48,308 bases of DNA from an uncultured Ruminococcus sp. (lineage in GTDB: Bacteria > Bacillota > Clostridia > Oscillospirales > Ruminococcaceae), in assembly GCA_902762785.1 (NCBI GenBank), contig CACWPL010000021.1, forward strand, positions 1-48,308. The letters run 5' to 3'. A program made the position numbers and the translations under genes. The notes beneath the pieces were generated by a model. That model worked only from the letters and a program-made list of their open reading frames with translations, was not told the DNA's origin and ran no database searches. Numbering within the stretch: the stretch's first letter is position 1; the number at the start of each line of letters is the position of its first letter. Below are positions 40,562-48,308 of this stretch, one piece after another.

Positions 40562-42736
40562 ATGGATATTTTACAGATCATGACGGAGGAGTTCTCCGTC
40601 CGCCCGGAGCAGACGAAGAACGTCGTCGCGCTCCTCGATGACGGCAAGACCGTCCCCTTCATCGCCCGCTACCGCAAGGAGCTGCACGGCGGTCTCGACG
40701 ACCAGACCATCCGCCGCATGGCGCTTCGCCTGCAGGCCCTCCGCGACCTGGAGGCACGCAAGGAGGCCGTTCGCGCGTCGATCGAGAAGAAGGGCAAGCT
40801 GACCGACGAGATCACCGCCGCCCTCGATGCCGCGATGACGATGGTCGAGGTCGAGGACATCTACCGTCCCTACAAGGAGAAGCGCCGCACGCGCGGCTCG
40901 GTCGCCCGTGAGCGCGGCCTCGAGCCGCTCGCCGAGATCCTGCTCAAGCAGGACACGGCCACCGATCCCCTCGCCGAGGCCGCGGCCTACATCAACGAGG
41001 AGCTCGAGGTGCCGGATGCCGAGACCGCCCTCCAGGGCGCCATGGACATCATCGCCGAGGACATCTCCGATGATGCCGCCATCCGCACGGACATGCGCGA
41101 CCTCTACGGCCGCTTCTCGACCCTCACCGCCGCCCCCGCGGCCGATGCCCCCGAGGACAGCGTCTACAAGAGCTATTTCGAGTTCTCCTCGCCCGTCGTG
41201 CGCCTGCACGGCCATCAGGTGCTCGCGCTCCAGCGCGGCGAGAAGGAGGGCGTGCTCAAGGTCGACCTGACGGTCGGGGAGGGGATGGCCGAGCGCATCT
41301 GCACGCGCCGCTATGTCAAGAACGACTCGCCCGCCGGACAGCGCGTCTCTGAGGCAGCATGTGACGCCGCCAAGCGCCTCATCATCCCCTCGGCCATCCG
41401 CGAGGTCCGCTCGGCGCTCTTCGACAAGGCCTGCCAGGACGCGATCAAGGTGTTCGCCTCGAATCTGGAGCAGCTCCTGATGCAGCCGCCCCTGCGCGAC
41501 ACTGTGACCCTCGGCCTCGACCCGGGCTACCGTACCGGGTGCAAGCTGGCGGTCGTGGACGGCACCGGCAAGGTGCTCGACACCGGCGTGATCCACGCCA
41601 CCCTCCCGCATGCCGACCTCCAGAAGGCAGGCCGCATCGTGACGGACATGGTCCGCCGCTACGGTGTCACAGCCGTCTCCATCGGCAACGGCACGGCGTC
41701 GCGCGAGTCCGAGAGCTTCATCGCCGGACTGCTGCCGTCTCTGCCGCACAAGGTCTCTTACATGGTCGTGTCGGAGGCAGGCGCTTCGGTGTATTCGGCA
41801 TCGGAGCTGGCCGCGGAGGAGTTCCCGGAGTACGACGTCTCCCTGCGCAGTGCAGTCTCGATCGCGCGGCGTCTCCAGGACCCGCTCGCGGAGCTCGTCA
41901 AGATCGATCCCAAGGCCATCGGCGTCGGGCAGTACCAGCATGACATGCCCAAGAACGACCTCCAGACCGCGCTCGACGGCGTCGTCGAGAAGTGTGTGAA
42001 CGCGGTCGGTGTGGACGTGAACACGGCCTCCGCACCGCTCCTCTCCCACATCGCGGGCATCTCTGCGGCCGTGGCCAAGAACATCGTCAAGTACCGCGAG
42101 GAGAACGGCGCCTTCACCACGCGCCGCCAGCTCCTGAAGGTGCCGAAGCTCGGCCCGAAGGCGTTCGAGCAGTGCGCGGGCTTCCTGCGCATCCCCGGTG
42201 GCACGGAGCCGCTCGACAACACGTCCGTCCACCCCGAGAGCTATGACGCTGCCCGTGCGCTCCTCAAGCGCTTCGGCTATACGGCGACCGATGCCGGCCA
42301 TCTCGACCAGCTCGCTGACGATGTCCGCAAGGTCGGTCGCAGCACGCTCGCGCAGGAGCTGTCCATCGGCACCTACACGCTCGACGACATGGTCGCGGAG
42401 CTGCGCAAGCCCGGCCGTGACCCGCGCGACCTGCTCCCGCCGCCGCTCCTGCGCTCCGGCGACGTCATGGAGCTCAAGGACCTCGTCCCGGGCATGGAGC
42501 TGATGGGCACGGTGCGCAATATCGTCGATTTTGGGTGCTTTGTGGACATCGGTGTCCATGAGGATGGGCTCGTCCACATCTCCCGCATCTGTGACCGCTT
42601 CATCAAGCACCCGCTCGAGGCCGTCAAGGTCGGGGACGTGGTCAAGGTCTGGGTCGTGGACGTGGACGTCAAGCGCGGCCGCATCTCCCTGACGATGGTC
42701 GGGGACAAGAAGCCGCGCGGCAAACGCCGCAGCTGA
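40562..42736 (+). CDS. tex: Tex-family RNA-binding transcription accessory protein
   Basis: 724 residues with the whole Tex layout: N-terminal helical region (PFIARYRKELHGGLDDQTIR), a YqgF-like nuclease fold (TLGLDPGYRTGCKLAVVDGT), helix-hairpin-helix units (LLSHIAGISAAVAKNIVKYR and RRQLLKVPKLGPKAFEQCAG) and a C-terminal S1 domain (GTVRNIVDFGCFVDIGVHED). Tex proteins bind nucleic acids and affect transcription; the precise role varies. AGAGGTCTAC precedes the ATG. It is 27 bp after recQ. Confidence 0.96.
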   Translation: MDILQIMTEEFSVRPEQTKNVVALLDDGKTVPFIARYRKELHGGLDDQTIRRMALRLQALRDLEARKEAVRASIEKKGKLTDEITAALDAAMTMVEVEDIYRPYKEKRRTRGSVARERGLEPLAEILLKQDTATDPLAEAAAYINEELEVPDAETALQGAMDIIAEDISDDAAIRTDMRDLYGRFSTLTAAPAADAPEDSVYKSYFEFSSPVVRLHGHQVLALQRGEKEGVLKVDLTVGEGMAERICTRRYVKNDSPAGQRVSEAACDAAKRLIIPSAIREVRSALFDKACQDAIKVFASNLEQLLMQPPLRDTVTLGLDPGYRTGCKLAVVDGTGKVLDTGVIHATLPHADLQKAGRIVTDMVRRYGVTAVSIGNGTASRESESFIAGLLPSLPHKVSYMVVSEAGASVYSASELAAEEFPEYDVSLRSAVSIARRLQDPLAELVKIDPKAIGVGQYQHDMPKNDLQTALDGVVEKCVNAVGVDVNTASAPLLSHIAGISAAVAKNIVKYREENGAFTTRRQLLKVPKLGPKAFEQCAGFLRIPGGTEPLDNTSVHPESYDAARALLKRFGYTATDAGHLDQLADDVRKVGRSTLAQELSIGTYTLDDMVAELRKPGRDPRDLLPPPLLRSGDVMELKDLVPGMELMGTVRNIVDFGCFVDIGVHEDGLVHISRICDRFIKHPLEAVKVGDVVKVWVVDVDVKRGRISLTMVGDKKPRGKRRS

Positions 42737-42741
42737 GCGGC

Positions 42742-42765
42742 ATCTGCCGTCCCAGGACGGCAGAT
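42742..42765 (+). repeat. Intercistronic hairpin after tex
   Basis: ATCTGCCGTCC-CA-GGACGGCAGAT, perfect 11-bp arms, with no T-run after it. It separates tex from the zinc-ribbon membrane protein gene. Confidence 0.5.
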
Positions 42766-42800
42766 CAGGCAGGAACAGAGATAGAAATGGAGGATGTAAG

Positions 42801-44018
42801 ATGGCGAAAAAAGCATATGGAAAGTTCAAGGTGTTCTTTCACACGCTGCTCTGTGTGATCGTCGGGCTCGTGCTGGCGATCGCGCTGCTGCTGTGCGTGA
42901 CGGGACATATGGTGCTGCATCACAGCGAGCACACGGTCGGACAGGCCGCCGCGGCCGTCCATTTCGACGAGATCACCTGGCACGACGGCATGGGGGATAA
43001 GACCCTCGCTGCGGACATCGGCGAGCGCTGGCTGCCTAACAGCGGCCTGACGGAGGAGCAGATCGCGAACGTGCTGCGTGACGGTGACTTCGCAGTCTCC
43101 TGCGGCAGCCGCGTCTGGGCATACGAGCGGTATCTCAAGGGGGAGGACGCCGAGATGGCCTTCCCGGAGCTCGAACCGATCTCCTTCGCCCATGACGTCG
43201 ACCGCAATGCCGCGCTCTTCGAGCGTGAGGGCTACACCTTCTCCAGCGCCGACCGCACCCGCCTCCTCGGCGACCTCGAGGCGCCTGTCGCCAGCCTCAA
43301 CGACACCATGCTCGCCCTCCTTGGCAAGGATGCAAAGTCGATCTCGCTGCGCTGGTGCTTTACGCCGGTGGCATGGATCGTGGGGGGCGTGCTGATGCTC
43401 CTGCTGGTGATTCGCCTGATCTTCATCGAGGTACGCGGCCAGCGTCATGTCGGCCACGCATTCGTGACGATCGGCCTCGTCATGGGGATCCCGTGCGTGC
43501 TCCTGGTCGTGGTGAGCCTGCTCTCCGGGCCGATCCTGTCGGGCGTAGGGCTCGCGTGGCTCCAGGAGCCGTTCGCGATGTTGCGCAAGGCGCCGCTCAT
43601 GACCGGCGGCTTCGGTGCGGCCGGGAGCGTCGTCATCTTCCTCTTCGGCATGGTCTGGAATCAGATCGCGGGGCATGTCGCGGATAAGCGTGCCTCGCGT
43701 GCAGCGGCCATCGAGCAGTACGATGCGCCTTCTGTGAATGATGCACCCACGCCTGTCTATGACGAGACCCCCGCACCTGCGCCAGCCCCTGCACCGTCTC
43801 CCACACCTGTAAAGACGACCCCGGATTCCGTGCCGGAGACGCCGGACGTCCCCGAGACCGCAGATCCGGTCGTACCGGAGACGTCCGCAGAGCCCGCGGC
43901 ACCGCGCCGCTTCTGCCGTTTCTGCGGCGCGCAGCTCGTCAACGAGAATGCGCAGTTCTGCTACAAATGCGGTACGCCCCAGGCCGCTCCGAAGAAGGAC
44001 GACACGGACGCACAGTGA
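42801..44018 (+). CDS. Membrane protein with a C-terminal zinc ribbon
   Basis: 405 residues. An N-terminal span (LLCVIVGLVLAIALLLCVTG), a ~130-residue probably extracellular domain, and three further spans (about 194-213, 222-246 and 275-292). A Pro/Ala/Thr-rich linker then leads to a zinc ribbon with four Cys (FCRFCGAQLVNENAQFCYKC). Function unknown; similar layouts occur in clostridial proteins of unknown role. GGAGGATGTAAG precedes the ATG. It ends the operon with a strong terminator. Confidence 0.85.
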   Translation: MAKKAYGKFKVFFHTLLCVIVGLVLAIALLLCVTGHMVLHHSEHTVGQAAAAVHFDEITWHDGMGDKTLAADIGERWLPNSGLTEEQIANVLRDGDFAVSCGSRVWAYERYLKGEDAEMAFPELEPISFAHDVDRNAALFEREGYTFSSADRTRLLGDLEAPVASLNDTMLALLGKDAKSISLRWCFTPVAWIVGGVLMLLLVIRLIFIEVRGQRHVGHAFVTIGLVMGIPCVLLVVVSLLSGPILSGVGLAWLQEPFAMLRKAPLMTGGFGAAGSVVIFLFGMVWNQIAGHVADKRASRAAAIEQYDAPSVNDAPTPVYDETPAPAPAPAPSPTPVKTTPDSVPETPDVPETADPVVPETSAEPAAPRRFCRFCGAQLVNENAQFCYKCGTPQAAPKKDDTDAQ

Positions 44019-44023
44019 TACGA

Positions 44024-44056
44024 GAACGCCCCCTCCCGCAACAGGAGGGGGCGTTC
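44024..44056. terminator. Terminator at the end of the recQ-tex operon
   Basis: GAACGCCCCCTCC-(7)-GGAGGGGGCGTTC, a 13-bp perfect stem followed by TTC-rich sequence; it probably also stops the converging Cys-rich peptide gene. Confidence 0.8.
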
Positions 44057-44076
44057 TTCATCGGTCGGTGAGCGGA

Positions 44077-44205
44077 TCAGCAGCCGCAGCCGTTGTTGCA
44101 GCCGCAGCCGTTGTTGCAGCCACAGCCGTTGTTGCCGCAGCACATGCAGAGGATGAGGATCAGGACGATGATCCAGCAGCAGTTCCCATCAAAGCAACCG
44201 TTCAT
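44077..44205 (-). CDS. 42-aa cysteine-rich small membrane peptide
   Basis: Starts MNGCFDGNCCWIIVLILILC and ends with three tandem N-N-G-C-G-C units before TGA. About one in four residues is Cys. A short hydrophobic segment (WIIVLILIL) lies between Cys clusters. AAAGGAGAATGTGTT upstream of the ATG makes it a real gene although it is very short. Similar Cys/Gly/Asn-rich peptides occur in sporulating Firmicutes, but I cannot assign a function. Confidence 0.8.
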   Translation of the reverse strand: MNGCFDGNCCWIIVLILILCMCCGNNGCGCNNGCGCNNGCGC

Positions 44206-44298
44206 AACACATTCTCCTTTGTCAAAGCGTATCGGGGAGCGGCCCCTGTGGCCGTTCCATAGTACATAGTATGACGCAGGCGAAGATGTGTGACAGCG

Positions 44299-47076
44299 TT
44301 AGCGGATCTGGATGCTGCGCAGGCTGCACCACTCCGGCAGCTCGATCACGAGGTCACAGATGCCGGTCTCCGGGATCGCGACGGTGACGGTCTGGAAGTC
44401 GGTGAAGCTGTCGGACGGCGGCACGGGTGCCTCCCAGTCCTGCCCGTTCGCGTGGATCCAGATGGAGCGCCAGTCGAAGATGGAGGCCGCCTTGAGCACG
44501 ATCTCCTTGGCGCCGGTCAGGTCGCAGCTTTGGAAGGTCAGCGTGCTGTTCCAGTGGAGCGCACGGACGTGGGTGACGCCGGTGAGCGGGTCGGTGTAGA
44601 TCTCGGTGTCCAACTGACGGTCGAAGCGGTCGGCAGGGGTCTCCGTGTGCAGGTCACGCGGCGGGACGGTCTCGCCGGGGATGTCGAACGTCCAGGCGGC
44701 GCAGATGTCCTCGCTCGAGCGGCCGAGGAGGATGTCGTACCGCCCCGCCTCTACGAGGAAACGGTCACGCGACACGTCCCAGATCCGCAGCTCGTCGAGC
44801 GGCACGGTCTCGCAGAACGTCACGGTCTGTCCTGCCGGGACGGTCACGCGCGTGAAGCCCACGAGCTGCCGCCGCGGCCGCTCGATGCGCGTGGAGCAGG
44901 CGTGCGCATAGATCTGCACGACCTCATCGGTATCACGGTCAGACGTGTTCGAGATCGTCGCGCGGACACAGATCCCCTCGTCGGTCAGGCTGCACTCTGC
45001 TCCCTCATAGCGGAGCTTTGCATAGGAGAGCCCGTGGCCGAAGGGATAGAGCGGCTCGCCATCGAACCAGAGATAGGTCAGGCGCTCGGTCATGATGTCG
45101 TAGCGCTTGATGGACGGCAGGTCCTCGTCCGCAGCGTACCAGGTGATCGGCAGACGGCCGGACGGCGAGACATCGCCAAAGAGGATGTCAGCCGCCGCAT
45201 GGCCGAGCTCAGGTCCTGCATGGCTCGTCCAGAGGATCGCGTCCGCATCGTCCCGCGCCTTGCCCAGCGCATAGGGACAGCTCGAGACGATCATCAGCAC
45301 GACCGGCGCGTCCGTGGCCGTGCGCAGCGCATGGAGCGAGGCCGTCTGGACAGGAGGCAGACGGAGCGTCCTGCGGTCGTAGCACTCGCGGGCGACCTGC
45401 ATGGGGTCGTTGCCCGCGCAGTAGACGACGGCATCGCATCCGGCCGCGGCCTTGGCAAGGCGTTCGGTGCCGACGGAGACGGTGGTGAGCGTGAAAAGGA
45501 CGCCGCTGTCCCGTCTGGCACGGCGGCGGACGGAGAGCTTCCCGTCCGTGCCGACCGTGAGCTGATTCCCATGGAGATAGTCGGAGAGGACGGCCTTGCT
45601 GCGGTCGGACTCGGTACGGCCGAGGCGCAGCGTCTCGTTCGTGAACCAGCCATAGACCTCCTGCCCGCCGAGATGCACGGCCTGGCCGTCGATGCGGACA
45701 TAGCGGCCCGACTGTACCTCGCGCAGGTCGACCCAGCGCTCCTCCTCGTCATGGACGCAGAGATAGAACTGCGCGGCATCCTCCCGGTCGGCATCGGCCG
45801 TGAGGACGTCCTCTGCACCGATGCAGACATAGCGGCCGTTGGGCGCCTGGACGGTCACGATGTCCCAGCCGAGGTCATGCACGATGTCACAGCCGCGCGC
45901 AGCGAGCCCCTCCTTGACCGTGACCTGGTAGGTCGAGATGCCGGTGTACCAGTCGCGCAGGATGCAGTCGGCGTTCGGCCCGAAGAGCCCGATATGCTTA
46001 TGGACAGCGGGGTCGAGCGGGAGCGTATCGGACGCATTTTCGAGCAAAACGAAGCCCTCGCGCGCTGCACGCAGATTCAGCGCTTTGTCGGCGTCGGTGT
46101 TGACGTCGGCGCGGGTCAGATGGTCATAGGGCGTCTCGGTGTCGAAATGGCCGAGCAGGACGCGGCTCTCGAGCATGTTGCCGACGGCCTCGTCGATGTC
46201 GGACTCACTGATGAGTCCCTGTGCGAGCGCACGCTCCGCGGCAGCCGTGACAGCGGGCGCGGTGTCGGTCATGATGTCCGCACCGGCATAGAGGCAGCAC
46301 TGGAGGGACTTCGCGAGCGAATCGAAGCCGTGCGCGGCGACATTTTGCGTGAAGTCCGCCCCATCCGTCACGACGAAGCCCAGTCCCCACTGCTTTTTGA
46401 GGACGTCTCGCAGATCATGCATCATGACCGCGGGCACATGACAGACCTCATTATACGCTGTCATGACCGCATGGGCCCCGCCGTCCACGATGGGACGCCG
46501 GAACGCCTCATAGTAATACTCATGGCGCAGACGCGGCGAGAGGTCGGCGTTGTCGGAGGCACGCCCCTCCTCGTGGTCGTTGGCGCAGAAATGCTTGAGG
46601 GTCGGGATGGTCGCCCAGACGGACTCCTTCCCGCGCAGTCCGAGGGTATAGGCGGCCGCGAGCTCACCGGCAAGGACAGGATCCTCACCGTAGCACTCCT
46701 CCACGCGCCCCCAGAGCGGATGGCGGCAAAGGTCGACCTTCGGCCCCCAGACCATGAGGCGCCCATGCGGCCATGTATTATAGTAGACACGGCACTCCCG
46801 ACCGGCCGTCTCGCCGATCTGGCGCATCATGTCGCGGTCGAAGCTGGCGGCCATGCCGATGGGCTGGGGGAAGACGGTGGTGGGGCAGTCGTCCTCACGG
46901 TTGACCATGCCGCGGGCGATCTCCTGCCCGATGTACCATTCCCGGATGCCGAGACGCTCGATGGCGGGGGCGTGGGTAGAGAGCATCGAGATCTTCTCCT
47001 CGAGCGTCAGGCGCGAGAGCAGGTCGCGGACACGCGCAGCAGGGGAGAGCGTGGGGTCACGAAAACGTTCGTTCAT
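44299..47076 (-). CDS. Glycoside hydrolase family 3 enzyme with inserted trefoil-like domain and C-terminal CBM
   Basis: 925 residues. The GH3 N-terminal barrel contains IPTLKHFCANDHE and VVTDGADF, where Asp238 is the likely nucleophile. The GH3 C-terminal sandwich is split by an insert of about 130 residues (405-535) with repeating YVCIGAEDVLTAD / RYVRIDGQ / LTVGTDGKLSV units, like a fascin or ricin-type beta-trefoil. An FN3-like domain (~700-790) and a C-terminal domain resembling CBM6 (HWNSTLTFQSCDL...) follow. No signal peptide is present, so the enzyme is probably cytoplasmic. The likely substrate is an oligosaccharide with beta-glucosyl or beta-xylosyl ends. Its ribosome binding site overlaps the stop of the dockerin gene. 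Confidence 0.92.
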   Translation of the reverse strand: MNERFRDPTLSPAARVRDLLSRLTLEEKISMLSTHAPAIERLGIREWYIGQEIARGMVNREDDCPTTVFPQPIGMAASFDRDMMRQIGETAGRECRVYYNTWPHGRLMVWGPKVDLCRHPLWGRVEECYGEDPVLAGELAAAYTLGLRGKESVWATIPTLKHFCANDHEEGRASDNADLSPRLRHEYYYEAFRRPIVDGGAHAVMTAYNEVCHVPAVMMHDLRDVLKKQWGLGFVVTDGADFTQNVAAHGFDSLAKSLQCCLYAGADIMTDTAPAVTAAAERALAQGLISESDIDEAVGNMLESRVLLGHFDTETPYDHLTRADVNTDADKALNLRAAREGFVLLENASDTLPLDPAVHKHIGLFGPNADCILRDWYTGISTYQVTVKEGLAARGCDIVHDLGWDIVTVQAPNGRYVCIGAEDVLTADADREDAAQFYLCVHDEEERWVDLREVQSGRYVRIDGQAVHLGGQEVYGWFTNETLRLGRTESDRSKAVLSDYLHGNQLTVGTDGKLSVRRRARRDSGVLFTLTTVSVGTERLAKAAAGCDAVVYCAGNDPMQVARECYDRRTLRLPPVQTASLHALRTATDAPVVLMIVSSCPYALGKARDDADAILWTSHAGPELGHAAADILFGDVSPSGRLPITWYAADEDLPSIKRYDIMTERLTYLWFDGEPLYPFGHGLSYAKLRYEGAECSLTDEGICVRATISNTSDRDTDEVVQIYAHACSTRIERPRRQLVGFTRVTVPAGQTVTFCETVPLDELRIWDVSRDRFLVEAGRYDILLGRSSEDICAAWTFDIPGETVPPRDLHTETPADRFDRQLDTEIYTDPLTGVTHVRALHWNSTLTFQSCDLTGAKEIVLKAASIFDWRSIWIHANGQDWEAPVPPSDSFTDFQTVTVAIPETGICDLVIELPEWCSLRSIQIR

Positions 47077-47082
47077 AGCAGA

Positions 47083-47859
47083 TCACCCTCCTTGATCGGT
47101 CATCTCGGGAGAGACGAAGCTCCAAAGGTCGCCGGTGAAGTGTCCGGTCGCCTTCTCTGTAGAATACGAGAGGATGTAGGAGGCGTCCGTGGCAGTGGCA
47201 TCGCCGCTTCGGTCGACATCGGCAGCGATCGTCTGCGCACCGGTCAGCCCACTGCTGTGGCCGGTACCGACCAAGGTCGAGGCGACCAGGATCATGGAGC
47301 TGTCCGCAGCATTGGCGTCCCCATCGCCGTCCAGGTCGCCAAGGACGAGGTGGGGATGGGCGATGGTGTAGTGGATGGGATAGGTCACGACCCGGTCGAT
47401 GATCTCCGGGAGGCCGGATTCGGCGGTGTCCGACTCGAGCGTGGCATCCATCGCGAGGTAGATGTGCAGCTCGGTCAGGTCGAAGCGCTGTTCGATGTCC
47501 ATGTCGGGATCCTGAATGCTGAAAGCGTACTCATGCACCTCAGTGCCGACCTCCTGTGCAGACGGGACAGCGGCCACGAGCCGATAGTTCCCCTCACGCA
47601 GACGGCAGCGCAGGACGGTGTCGAACTCACCATGATCCTCGTAGGAATAGAAGAGCAGCTCGCCCTCGAGCGTGGACTGGAAGATCTCGATGTCGGTACC
47701 GTAGAAGTCACGACCTAAGTGGATATTGACCCAGCCGATGTCGGGGAACTCAGCCGTGCCGAGATAGGTCGGCGACACCGTGACCTCCTCGGCGCGAACA
47801 GGGAGCGGCTGCAGCATCGCGGCAGCGAGCAGCAGGGGGAGCAGGCGTTTGATCTGCAT
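47083..47859 (-). CDS. Secreted type I dockerin protein
   Basis: 258 residues: a signal peptide (KRLLPLLLAAAMLQPLPVRA), a ~140-residue unrecognised beta-rich domain, then a dockerin with two calcium-binding repeats (DLDGDGDANAADSSMIL and DVDRSGDATATDASYILSY) and an 18-residue tail. Dockerins dock onto cohesins of a cellulosome scaffold, so the cell likely builds one; cohesins are not in view. GAGGTGATCGTTC precedes the ATG. The stop codon is 6 bp before the GH3 start, and both share the promoter at 47941-47969. Confidence 0.9.
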   Translation of the reverse strand: MQIKRLLPLLLAAAMLQPLPVRAEEVTVSPTYLGTAEFPDIGWVNIHLGRDFYGTDIEIFQSTLEGELLFYSYEDHGEFDTVLRCRLREGNYRLVAAVPSAQEVGTEVHEYAFSIQDPDMDIEQRFDLTELHIYLAMDATLESDTAESGLPEIIDRVVTYPIHYTIAHPHLVLGDLDGDGDANAADSSMILVASTLVGTGHSSGLTGAQTIAADVDRSGDATATDASYILSYSTEKATGHFTGDLWSFVSPEMTDQGG

Positions 47860-47940
47860 GAACGATCACCTCATCAGGGCAGGAGACTGCCCGTATTTCA
47901 TCTTAAGTGCAGCGAGGCCGACCCTCACTGTGATACTTTC

Positions 47941-47969
47941 AGTATACCATAATTCCGCTCGATCGTCAA
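47941..47969 (-). promoter_or_regulatory. Promoter of the dockerin-GH3 operon
   Basis: On the minus strand TTGACG (47969-47964), a 17-bp spacer and TATACT (47946-47941). The ~75-nt leader includes a small GGGCAG/CTGCCC hairpin. Confidence 0.82.
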
Positions 47970-47988
47970 TGACCGCCGATCGGGACAG

Positions 47989-48023
47989 AAAAAAGCCCGC
48001 CACCGCGTGTGCGGTGACGGGGG
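47989..48023 (-). terminator. Terminator downstream of the truncated ACP copy
   Basis: CCCCCGTCACCGC pairs with GCGGTGGCGGGC on the minus strand (one mismatch), followed by TTTTTT. It is the copy of the hairpin at 48194-48226. Confidence 0.85.
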
Positions 48024-48031
48024 AGCTTGGG

Positions 48032-48187
48032 TCACTTCTTGGCACGCTCGGCCACGATGGCGGCCATCTCACCGACATTCTTCATGCCGGAGACCTCCTT
48101 CATGGTGAAACGCATCTTGAGGTCCTCAGCAGCGATCAGGTCGATGTGCTCGAGCGAGTCCCGATCCTCGATCTCCTTTGCTGAGGA
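48032..48187 (-). pseudogene. Truncated acyl carrier protein copy
   Basis: The minus-strand frame contains RDSLEHIDLIAAEDLKMRFT, which includes the DSL site where phosphopantetheine is attached, and ends AAIVAERAKK. The N-terminal helix and a start codon are missing; upstream the frame runs into the terminator hairpin of the neighbouring ACP gene. The last 24 codons are essentially identical to the partial gene at 48237-48308. It is a broken tandem duplicate. Confidence 0.75.
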
Positions 48188-48193
48188 TGGCAG

Positions 48194-48226
48194 AAAAAAG
48201 CCCGTCACCGCCGGAGCGGTGACGGG
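48194..48226 (-). terminator. Terminator of the intact-looking ACP gene
   Basis: CCCGTCACCGC pairs with GCGGTGACGGG (48201-48226), a perfect 11-bp stem, with TTTTTT on the minus strand. It is offset 205 bp from its copy at 47989. Confidence 0.85.
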
Positions 48227-48236
48227 GGAGCTTGAA

Positions 48237-48308
48237 TCACTTCTTGGCACGCTCGGCCACGATGGCGGCCATCTCACCGACATTCTTCATGCCGGAGACC
48301 TCCTTCAT
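48237..48308 (-). CDS. Acyl carrier protein, C-terminal part (runs off the window)
   Basis: The visible 23 residues, beginning at the window edge with MKEVSGMKNVGEMAAIVAER and ending AKK-stop, match the C-terminal helix of acyl carrier proteins. The gene continues past the right edge, so the DSL site and start are not visible. It is followed by its own terminator and then by the truncated copy. Whether it belongs to fatty acid synthesis or a secondary pathway cannot be told. Confidence 0.6.
   Translation of the reverse strand: MKEVSGMKNVGEMAAIVAERAKK

Noticed and set aside
44085-44140. Short tandem DNA repeat (GCAGCCGTTGTT) as a regulatory array
   Set aside because: The repeats are in frame and encode the NNGCGC units of the small Cys-rich peptide.
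44290-47718. 1142-codon plus-strand open frame opposite the GH3 and dockerin genes
   Set aside because: It runs antisense to two well-supported genes and has no family motifs; GC-rich codon use explains it.
1-48308. CRISPR array, restriction-modification or toxin-antitoxin genes
   Set aside because: No regularly spaced repeats, and no methylase, nuclease or toxin pair could be recognised.

Overview
The window looks like a chromosome segment of a GC-rich clostridial Firmicute, most like Ruminococcus/Oscillospiraceae. The reasons are a type I dockerin protein (cellulosome-type), the rpmG-secE-nusG-rplK-rplA order, ssrA beside smpB, dapF and argS of clostridial type, strong AGGAGG ribosome binding sites and consensus sigma-A promoters with 17-bp spacers. 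Genus is inferred; there is no rRNA in the window.

Layout. 1-6546 is a lower-GC mobile region: the tail of an IS1380-like transposase, a large serine recombinase with a small overlapping upstream gene, a DUF927 helicase/primase-like protein, a small acidic protein behind a ~310-nt leader, and an unrecognised 429-aa protein. It stops at the 3' end of the tmRNA gene (6547-6918). Next come smpB, a PC4/YdbC-like gene, a patatin lipase and a small membrane protein.

9405-16591 is the most unusual part. An AT-rich island leads into a 1573-aa protein carrying the signatures of eukaryotic-type (RNAi) RNA-dependent RNA polymerases (DFDGD, an AKTG block, an NYQFLSTL block). It is translationally coupled to a 580-aa protein of no recognised family. 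A consensus promoter overlapping that gene's stop codon then drives a ~310-nt structured, terminator-ended RNA. I propose RdRP-like polymerase + partner + ncRNA as a candidate undescribed system.

16592-24400: a hypothetical protein, an orphan LacI regulator, the L33-SecE-NusG-L11-L1 operon (without L10/L7-L12), an XRE regulator, and an NfeD-flotillin operon. 24482-28773: ddl, murI, a DUF1934 gene and argS, joining cell wall precursor synthesis to arginyl-tRNA synthesis. 29017-36307: a CdaR/PucR-type regulator, then ftsE-ftsX-M23 peptidase-ctp-MscS-PrsW, an envelope/division cluster. 36354-38090 (minus): a TPR protein and dapF. 38373-44018: an alkyltransferase, recQ (apparently starting at AUA), tex and a zinc-ribbon membrane protein. 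44077-47859 (minus): a 42-aa Cys-rich peptide, a GH3 glycosidase with an inserted trefoil-like domain, and a secreted dockerin protein. The window ends in a partial tandem duplication of an acyl carrier protein gene.

All calls come from reading motifs and signals by eye; no database search was run.
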